Shown here piece after piece: positions 6,186 through 10,712 of a stretch of DNA of 10,712 nt; positions within the stretch are counted from its first letter, which is position 1; every line of letters starts with the position of its first letter. The position numbers and the translations under genes were made by a program. The stretch spans positions 1 to 10,712 of the forward strand of contig JAPPKQ010000456.1 of assembly GCA_028819945.1 (NCBI GenBank), written 5' to 3'. The notes under the pieces are model-generated. The model was given only the letters and a program-made list of their open reading frames with translations. It was not told the origin of the DNA and did not search any database. The stretch is from a bacterium (GTDB lineage: Bacteria; Actinomycetota; Acidimicrobiia; Acidimicrobiales; CATQHL01).

Positions 6186-7421
6186 TTAGGGGAGGCTCTC
6201 GATCGTCCAGATCCCGCCGCTCTGGCTGGCGGCCAGGCCGTTCAGATTGATGTTCTCGGCGTTCATGACGGTGTTCCCCATGGTGATGCCGCCGATGTTG
6301 CCGTCGAGGAGCGCCGAGCCGTCCTGCTGGATCAGCATGGAGAACTCGTCGTAGTAGCAGCTGTCGCCCGGGTACAGGATCAGGCCCGGCGTGCACTGGC
6401 CGGTGCCGCCGCCGATGACATCGGGCGCCGGATCCTCCCCGTAGTCGAGGGCCGGGCCTCCGGCCGGGTCGGGGAAGCCGAACTCGGTCTCGATGCCGCA
6501 GGCCGCCACCGCCTGACCCAACAGCGCGCTCTCCTCCATCGTGAGGCCTTCCCCGGTCGGGTCGTCGCCGGAGAGGACGCCGATGATGCGCTCGCCCGCG
6601 GGGTCGCCGGCGAGCTGATCGATCAGGCATCCGATTTCGCCCGGGTCGGGGGCGGGGCCTTCGCCGGGCGGCGTGAGGGCCGCTGCCTCCTCGGGGGTGA
6701 GGCAGGAGATGATCCGCAGCGTCCCAGCGTCGCCCGCCGGCCCCTCGGCGGAGGCGAGCCCGACAGCGAGAGCCGGATCCTCCTGGAGTAGGCCAGTTAG
6801 GCAGTCACGGGTGCCTGCGCTGAAGCTCCCGGCGGTGGCCGAGAGCATCGAGACGTTCACAGAGACCAGATGCTCGGCGGTGAGGCAGTCCACGAGCGGG
6901 GAGGCGCCGCCCGCGCCGCCGATCAACAGGTCCCCCGCCGGTCCCATCAAAGGCGATGACAACATCGCCCCGAAGCTGGCGCCGAGGCGGATCTCGAGGC
7001 ATGCGACCTCCTCGGGGCTCAGCCGGGCGGCGAGGTCCTCGCCGGTGGAAGTCACGTCGAAGTCCCAGAATTGGATCGACTGCTCACCCGCCGCGGGTGG
7101 CGCCGGAACCGCTGCCGGCTGCGGCGCCGGAGCGGGTGGCGCCGGGGTATCCGCCGGCTGCGGTGCCGGAGCGGGTTCCGCGGTGGGGGTCTCGGCCGGC
7201 TGCGGTGCCGGAGCGGGTTCCGCGGTGGGGGTATCGCCCGGCTGCGGTTCGGCAGTCGCGACCTGTGCTGCCGGATCCGATTCCTCCGCGGCACCGCAGC
7301 CGGCGACGACCGCGACCAGCAGGAGCGCCGCGGCAGCCCCGATCAAGGTGCGCTGGTCCGATGCCGCGAACTTGCGGCGGGCCGAGCCCGAAGCGGTCCC
7401 GTGAATTCGCGTCGCCGTCAT
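6186..7421 (-). CDS. Secreted lipoprotein with Pro/Ala repeat linker and Cys-containing repeats
   Basis: The 411-residue protein has a lipoprotein signal: a basic N-terminus with RRKF, a hydrophobic run TLIGAAAALLLVAVVAGC, and a lipobox VVAGC with Cys42 as the likely lipidated residue. ATG at 7421 is chosen because GGAG lies seven bases upstream; the frame is open to 7469, but that would give an overlong signal peptide. Residues about 55-115 are a Pro/Ala/Glu/Gln linker of 13-14-residue repeats (PTAEPAPAPQPAET). Residues 130-320 contain degenerate repeats in which an SPEEVACLE/LTPEEAAAL-like segment is followed or preceded by Cys-Leu (ACLEIRLG, DCLTAEHL, DCLTGLLQ, SCLTPEEAAAL, GCLIDQLAG). The last 70 residues, CTPGLILYPGDSCYYDEF to GGIWTIESLP, look like a small beta domain. 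No enzyme motif is seen. An extracellular, membrane-tethered binding or structural role is the most that can be inferred. Confidence 0.83.
   Translation of the reverse strand: MTATRIHGTASGSARRKFAASDQRTLIGAAAALLLVAVVAGCGAAEESDPAAQVATAEPQPGDTPTAEPAPAPQPAETPTAEPAPAPQPADTPAPPAPAPQPAAVPAPPAAGEQSIQFWDFDVTSTGEDLAARLSPEEVACLEIRLGASFGAMLSSPLMGPAGDLLIGGAGGASPLVDCLTAEHLVSVNVSMLSATAGSFSAGTRDCLTGLLQEDPALAVGLASAEGPAGDAGTLRIISCLTPEEAAALTPPGEGPAPDPGEIGCLIDQLAGDPAGERIIGVLSGDDPTGEGLTMEESALLGQAVAACGIETEFGFPDPAGGPALDYGEDPAPDVIGGGTGQCTPGLILYPGDSCYYDEFSMLIQQDGSALLDGNIGGITMGNTVMNAENINLNGLAASQSGGIWTIESLP
7117..7252 (-). repeat. In-gene tandem repeat encoding the Pro/Ala linker (39/42-nt units)
   Basis: Units begin with GGCTGCGG on the plus strand at 7117, 7156, 7198 and 7240. 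The second and third units are 42 bases each and nearly identical; the first is 39 bases and more diverged; the fourth is partial. All lengths are multiples of three, so the reading frame of the lipoprotein is kept. The repeat encodes the flexible stretch between the lipid anchor and the folded part. Such tracts often vary in copy number between strains. Confidence 0.9.
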
Positions 7422-7460
7422 TGCCGCACTCCGAACCCTCAGGTGCAATTCCTGGGTCGA

Positions 7461-7466
7461 ATCGTA
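7461..7466 (-). promoter_or_regulatory. Possible -10 box of the lipoprotein gene
   Basis: Read on the minus strand, TACGAT fits the TANNNT pattern of a housekeeping -10 box and would give a leader of about 33 bases that includes the GGAG ribosome binding site. The -35 region has only a weak match. The 230-nt gap from 7422 to 7651, shared with the divergent iclR gene, shows no other clear signal besides the iclR -10 candidate. Confidence 0.25.
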
Positions 7467-7639
7467 CAACCCCCATGTCGTCGCCGAAGGTCACCCGGCG
7501 CGCCCGGCATGCCCCCACCCCCCGCCGGCCCGGCGCCCCCGTTGGTGTAGCCGCCAGGATACCCGCATAGACAACACGGCGCGGGGATGGCGGCGTCGCC
7601 GGCCGGGCGGGGTGCTATGGAGGGCGGGGCGCGCTGTCG

Positions 7640-7645
7640 TAGTCT
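7640..7645 (+). promoter_or_regulatory. Possible leaderless -10 box of the iclR gene
   Basis: TAGTCT ends six bases before the ATG at 7652, the same spacing as the TATAAT box of the antitoxin gene, and fits the TANNNT consensus. No Shine-Dalgarno is visible in front of the ATG. Together these suggest a leaderless iclR mRNA, though a six-base match alone is weak evidence. Confidence 0.35.
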
Positions 7646-7651
7646 GCGGCG

Positions 7652-8395
7652 ATGGTGGTCCAGTCGATCGAACGCGCCTTCCTCTTGTTGCGCTTCCTGG
7701 CGCTCGGGCCCCTCGGTGTGACCGAACTGGCGGATCGGGCGCAGTTGCCCAAGAGCACCGTCGCCCGGCTGCTGTCGGCGCTGGAGTCCGAGCGCGCCGT
7801 GGAACAGGAGGCATCGAGTGGCTTGTACCGGCTCGGTCCGGGGCTGATCGACATCGCCGGGACCGTCGCACCGGGGCGCAACCTGATCTCGGCGGCTCGG
7901 GCCCATCTCCTGGAACTCGGCGATGCGTTCGGCGAGATCGCCGGGCTGTCGATCCCCGACGGTGGCGAGGTGTTCTACCTAGACCAGACCGAGTCGCAGT
8001 CGGAGGTGCAGGTGCGGGACTGGACAGGAGAGCGGATCCCGCTGCACGTGGTGTCCTCGGGGCTTGCCGTCCTGGCCCACCTGCCGTCTGCGGAGCGCGA
8101 GGAGTACCTGGCGGGTCCGCTGGAGCCCTACACGGCGCGCACGATGACCGACCCTGACGCCGTCAGGACTCGGCTCGAGCAGATCCGCAGCATCGGCTAC
8201 GTCTGGGTCTACGGGGAGTTCGTGGAGGACCTCAACTCGGTCGCCGCCGCGGTGCTCCGCTCCGACGGGCAGCCGATGGCGGCGCTGCACGTCCACGGGC
8301 CCGCCTACCGCTTCCCCGACCCCGACCGGGCACACGACTTCGGCATTGCCGTGGCCCGCGCCGCCGAGGGCCTCGCGGCGCAGTTGAACGCCTGA
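7652..8395 (+). CDS. IclR-family transcriptional regulator
   Basis: This 247-residue protein has the two domains of the IclR family. Residues 1-65 form the winged helix: VQSIERAFLLLRFLA, then LGVTELADRAQLPKSTVARLLSALE with the recognition helix near 33-46, and the wing GLYRLGPGLI. Residues about 80-245 are the GAF-like effector-binding domain, with LHVVSSGLAVLAHLP near 131-145 and GYVWVYGEFVEDLNSVAAAV near 182-201, which is the family's signature for the effector pocket. Family members regulate catabolic genes in response to small acids or aromatic compounds. The gene is divergent from the lipoprotein gene and convergent with etfA, 141 bases apart. It may therefore control the demethylation/ETF genes or a gene outside the window; no operator is evident. 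The length is normal and no defect is seen. Confidence 0.93.
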   Translation: MVVQSIERAFLLLRFLALGPLGVTELADRAQLPKSTVARLLSALESERAVEQEASSGLYRLGPGLIDIAGTVAPGRNLISAARAHLLELGDAFGEIAGLSIPDGGEVFYLDQTESQSEVQVRDWTGERIPLHVVSSGLAVLAHLPSAEREEYLAGPLEPYTARTMTDPDAVRTRLEQIRSIGYVWVYGEFVEDLNSVAAAVLRSDGQPMAALHVHGPAYRFPDPDRAHDFGIAVARAAEGLAAQLNA

Positions 8396-8428
8396 CGGCC
8401 CGAGTCTCAAGCCGAACTGCTGGAGACT

Positions 8429-8477
8429 GGATTCCGGCCCCGGATCGAGTCCGGGGCAGGCTCTTCGCCGGAATGGC
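8429..8477. repeat. Dispersed 49-nt nested palindrome, copy 2
   Basis: Same element as at 6067 and 9564. The right end reads GCCGGAATGGC, one change from the usual ATGAC, so the outer arms still pair. An extra right-arm piece, GCCGGAATGAC, follows at 8487-8497, like the extra arms near copy 1. It lies between the convergent iclR and etfA stops, where its GC-rich inner hairpin could act as a two-way transcription block, but there is no T-run. Confidence 0.88.
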
Positions 8478-8536
8478 ACTCCGGGGGCCGGAATGACGGG
8501 GGGCGAGGCCAGGGTGGCGCCGATCCGGGAAGGCGG

Positions 8537-9499
8537 CTAGCGGCGGGAGCGGATCTCCTCGCTGATTGCGGGAATGACCTCGTGCAGGTCGCCGATCACC
8601 GCCCAGTCGGCCTTCTGCACGATGTTGGCCCCGGGGTCGAGGTTGATGGCCAGGATGTGCTTCGAGCCCATGGCGCCCACCCAGTGCTGGATGGCGCCCG
8701 AGATGCCCGATGCGATATAGATCTCCGGGGCGATACGGGTGCCGGTCTGGCCGACCTGGTCGGCGTGGGGCCGCCAGCCGTTGTTGGTGACCGCACGGCT
8801 GCAGCCCACCTTGCCGCCCAGCAGTTCGGCGAGCTCCTCCAGCAGCGCGAATCCCTCCGCCGAGCCGACGCCGCGGCCTCCGCCCACCACCACCGGGGCC
8901 GTCGAGAGGGTCACCCCGGCGCTGAGGACCACCCGGTCGCGCACCACCGTGCGCGACAGCGCCACATCCAGGTCCACCTCGAACTCCTCGACGGCGGGCT
9001 CGGTCGGCGTCTCGGCCGCCTCCGCCGCCACGGCGTGCAGTCCGCAGCTCAGCAGCGGCACGTCTGCCGACAGGGTGACGTCCTCCAGCAGCGATCCGCC
9101 CCACTGGATGCGGGTGATCGACCAGTCGGCGGGATCCACGTCGAGGCAGTTGGCCACGAACGGAGCGTCGAGCCGGGCCGCTGCCTGTGCCATCACCTCG
9201 TTGCCGCGGTCGCTGCCGCCGGCCAGCACCGCGGCGGGTGCCAGCCGCGGGACCATGGCGGCCATCACTTCGCCCCAGGCCTCGGGCCCGAAGTCCGACA
9301 AAACCGGATGCACCACGGTGTGGACCCGTGCGGCGGCGTGCGCACCGGCCTCGGTCACCAGCGCGGCCTCCTCGCTGCCGATGAGGGCGGCGTGCATCGG
9401 GACGCCCATTCGGCCCGCCAGGGCGCGCCCGAAGGTCAATGCCTCGCGGGCCGCCTCGGCCATGGTGCCCCGGTCGTGCTCGAGGACCACCAGCAGCAT
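8537..9499 (-). CDS. etfA: Electron-transfer flavoprotein alpha subunit (FixB/EtfA)
   Basis: This 320-residue subunit binds FAD and carries electrons from dehydrogenases toward ETF:quinone oxidoreductase in the membrane. The C-terminal FAD-binding domain is typical: GCSRAVTNNGWRPHADQVGQ near 232-251, with the Ser-Arg and the QVGQTG that contact FAD, then IASGISGAIQHWVGAMGSK near 262-280, AINLDPGANIVQKADWAVIGD near 284-304 and the ending DLHEVIPAI. The N-terminal domain (residues 1-170) has the alpha/beta nucleotide-binding-like fold with the segment LAGGSDRGNEVMAQAAARL. The ATG at 9499 has no good Shine-Dalgarno; translation may depend on coupling or on a leaderless start. etfB lies 140 bases upstream on the same strand, a wider gap than usual, which is filled by a 49-nt palindromic repeat. 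The gene looks complete. Confidence 0.95.
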   Translation of the reverse strand: MLLVVLEHDRGTMAEAAREALTFGRALAGRMGVPMHAALIGSEEAALVTEAGAHAAARVHTVVHPVLSDFGPEAWGEVMAAMVPRLAPAAVLAGGSDRGNEVMAQAAARLDAPFVANCLDVDPADWSITRIQWGGSLLEDVTLSADVPLLSCGLHAVAAEAAETPTEPAVEEFEVDLDVALSRTVVRDRVVLSAGVTLSTAPVVVGGGRGVGSAEGFALLEELAELLGGKVGCSRAVTNNGWRPHADQVGQTGTRIAPEIYIASGISGAIQHWVGAMGSKHILAINLDPGANIVQKADWAVIGDLHEVIPAISEEIRSRR

Positions 9500-9563
9500 C
9501 AGAGCAGTCCCGGGTAGTCACCGGGCGCGATCGAGGCGGCGCGGCCGGTTTCGGTACGAGCAT

Positions 9564-9612
9564 GGATTCCGGCCCCGGATCGAGTCCGGGGCAGGCTCTC
9601 CGCCGGAATGAC
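9564..9612. repeat. Dispersed 49-nt nested palindrome, copy 3, in the etfB-etfA gap
   Basis: Same element as at 6067 and 8429, here inserted in the short space between etfB and etfA inside one apparent operon. The copy is intact at both ends (GGATTCCGGC and GCCGGAATGAC), with the inner CCCCGGA/TCCGGGG hairpin. In the mRNA it would fold into a strong stem between the two coding regions and could lower etfA relative to etfB or shield the upstream message from exonucleases. That role is inferred from REP elements. Confidence 0.88.
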
Positions 9613-9639
9613 GTCGTGAAGGCGCGATCGAGCCGACAC

Positions 9640-10404
9640 CTACAGCAGTCCCAGTTCTGCCAGCACGTCGACCACCGCGGATGCGGCGGCGGGGCCCTCG
9701 CCCAGGATCACGGTCTCGGAGACCACGTCCGCGGGACGGTGCAACCGGCGCATGCTCTGCCCCCCTCGCGGGGCCTCCATGGCCAGCTCGCCGACCTCCA
9801 GTCGCTTCGACGCCAGGCGCCCGCGCATCGTGGGGTAGCGGGGCAGATTGATGCCTTCCTTCACGCCCACGGCGGCCGGGATGGGCATCTCGTACACCTC
9901 GAAACCGGAGTCGGTCTGCCGCCGCGCCCGGACCGTCGTGCCGTCGATCTCGATGCCCTTGATGCCACCCACGATGGGCCGGCCCAACGCAAAGGCAACG
10001 CGGACGCCCACCTGGAAACCCCCCGAGTCGGCCGACTCGTTGCCGAAGATCAGCAGGTCGAAGGGCCCTTCCGCCTCCTCGAGGGTCTCGATGGCCGACG
10101 TCAGTGCCCGGGCGGTGCGCTGAGGATCCCAAGCGGAACCGTCGGTGGGCACCAGCACGCCGTGGTGGGCGCCCACCGAGGCGGCGTAGCGCAGCTGCTC
10201 GGCAGCCTCGGGGGGTCCCAGGGTCAGAACCGTCACCTCGCCGCCGTGGGCCTCGGTGAGTTGCACCGCCTCCTCCACGCCGCACTCCTCGTGCGGGCTG
10301 GTGGTGAAGCCCAGGTGGGCGGTGTCAACCTCCTGGCCGTCGGGGGTCACGTTGATCCGGGCACCCGGGGCCGGCACCCGCTTCACGCAGCAGCAGATGC
10401 GCAT
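9640..10404 (-). CDS. etfB: Electron-transfer flavoprotein beta subunit (FixA/EtfB)
   Basis: This 254-residue subunit binds AMP and docks onto partner dehydrogenases. Family features in order: ICCCVKRVPAPGARI at the N-terminus, HEECGVEEAVQLTEAHGGEV near 38-56 (usually 'NPxDxxALEEAxxLKExxGGEV'), VTVLTLGPPEAAEQLRYAAS at 57-76, the nucleotide loop LLIFGNESADSGGFQVGVRV near 117-136, and GINLPRYPTMRGRLASKRLE near 184-203, the recognition-loop region that contacts dehydrogenases. ATG at 10404 is preceded by GGGAG at five bases. The gene begins 43 bases after the stop of the GcvT-type gene on the same strand, so co-transcription is likely. Three consecutive cysteines at 4-6 are somewhat unusual. Together with etfA it forms a heterodimeric ETF that accepts electrons from, probably, the dehydrogenase encoded nearby. 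Confidence 0.94.
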   Translation of the reverse strand: MRICCCVKRVPAPGARINVTPDGQEVDTAHLGFTTSPHEECGVEEAVQLTEAHGGEVTVLTLGPPEAAEQLRYAASVGAHHGVLVPTDGSAWDPQRTARALTSAIETLEEAEGPFDLLIFGNESADSGGFQVGVRVAFALGRPIVGGIKGIEIDGTTVRARRQTDSGFEVYEMPIPAAVGVKEGINLPRYPTMRGRLASKRLEVGELAMEAPRGGQSMRRLHRPADVVSETVILGEGPAAASAVVDVLAELGLL

Positions 10405-10447
10405 CGTCGCTCCCTCGTCGCCTCGACCCGCCGGCTCTCCCGGTGGC

Positions 10448-10712
10448 TCAACCCCGCAGCCGGGTGTCGTCGGGATCGAAGACCGGCCCGGTGCCCGCCA
10501 CGCGGACCGGGAACAGCTCGTTCATGTACATCACCTGCAGTTCGGTGCCCGGCCCGGAGAGCTCGCGCGGCAGGTAGCCCATCAGCAGGTACCTGTCCAG
10601 CGAGGGACCCGGCCCGGCGCTCGTGACCCGCGAGACCCGGCCGTGGCTGTCGGTGATCCGCTCGCCGCCGGAGGTGAGGATGGGCTCGTTGCCGCCCTGC
10701 ATGTAGCGCTTG
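10448..10712 (-). CDS. GcvT/aminomethyltransferase-type C-terminal domain (dimethylglycine/sarcosine dehydrogenase-like), partial
   Basis: The window holds the last 87 residues; the frame is open through base 10712, so the gene starts outside the window. The sequence GNEPILTSGGERITDSHGRVSRVTSAGPGPSLDRYLLMGYLPRELSGPGTELQV, ending PVFDPDDTRLRG, matches the C-terminal barrel domain of folate-dependent aminomethyltransferases. It shows the family's 'G-x-x-x-x-x-T-S-x-x-x-x-P-S-L', the 'L-x-x-Y-L-P-x-x' helix and the closing 'D-P-x-x-x-R-x-R'. Such a domain occurs in GcvT of the glycine cleavage system and at the end of dimethylglycine, sarcosine and related methylamine dehydrogenases. The wording here, with GNEPIL and SAGPGPSL, seems closer to the dehydrogenase-linked type than to plain GcvT. 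Direct adjacency to etfBA favours that reading, since these dehydrogenases hand electrons to ETF. Whether a FAD domain precedes it cannot be seen. Confidence 0.75.
   Translation of the reverse strand, partial: KRYMQGGNEPILTSGGERITDSHGRVSRVTSAGPGPSLDRYLLMGYLPRELSGPGTELQVMYMNELFPVRVAGTGPVFDPDDTRLRG

Noticed and set aside
8429..8477. A standard rho-independent terminator between iclR and etfA
   Set aside because: The hairpin is strong but no T-run follows on either strand, and the same element sits inside an operon at 9564, so termination cannot be its defining role.
8232..9563. Long minus-strand open frame of 443 codons over etfA and iclR
   Set aside because: It is Arg/Gly-rich with no motifs, and etfA in the neighbouring frame is unmistakable.
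9439..10626. Plus-strand open frame of 395 codons opposite etfB
   Set aside because: It is His/Gly/Arg-rich low-complexity translation and the antisense of a conserved gene.

Overview
The window is GC-rich DNA with actinobacterial features: GTG and TTG starts, alanine- and arginine-rich proteins, and at least two genes whose ATG lies right behind a -10-like box, as in leaderless transcripts. The lipoprotein style and the dispersed palindromic repeats recall environmental Acidimicrobiia-like lineages. That assignment is an impression from sequence style, not a demonstrated placement.

Positions 1-1070 are decayed accessory DNA followed by one intact gene. The C-terminal end of an IS3-type transposase (minus strand, frameshifted) abuts a broken Uma2-family endonuclease gene (plus strand, at least two frameshifts and an internal deletion). 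An intact GFA/CENP-V-type zinc protein gene with a TTG start and a strong ribosome binding site follows.

Positions 1099-4422 look like a small toxin or conflict cluster. A Fic-domain protein (minus) faces away from a FitA/VapB-type ribbon-helix-helix antitoxin and its overlapping PIN-domain VapC toxin (plus). The roughly 230-nt divergent region between them carries a near-perfect 24-nt palindrome beside the fic -10 region, and a TATAAT box six bases before the antitoxin ATG. A 426-residue acidic protein of unknown function follows vapC on the same strand.

Positions 4440-7421 hold two minus-strand genes: a YcaD-like major facilitator transporter, and a secreted lipoprotein with a Pro/Ala tandem-repeat linker and degenerate cysteine-containing repeats. 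The 378-nt gap between them holds palindromic repeat elements.

Positions 7652-10712 look metabolic. An IclR-family regulator (plus) converges on the minus-strand etfB-etfA pair, which encodes an electron-transfer flavoprotein. Upstream of etfB, and running off the window, is the C-terminal end of a GcvT/aminomethyltransferase-type protein like those at the end of dimethylglycine or sarcosine dehydrogenases. The likely theme is oxidative demethylation of an N-methyl compound, with electrons passed to ETF and one-carbon units to folate. The substrate cannot be read from this window.

Three copies of a 49-nt nested palindrome lie in gaps around the lipoprotein, iclR/etfA and etfB/etfA genes. The most interesting items are this repeat family, the divergent Fic/VapBC region with its palindrome, the unassigned 426-residue protein and the repeat-built lipoprotein. 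I see no CRISPR array, tRNA or rRNA, and nothing that clearly amounts to a new multi-gene system.
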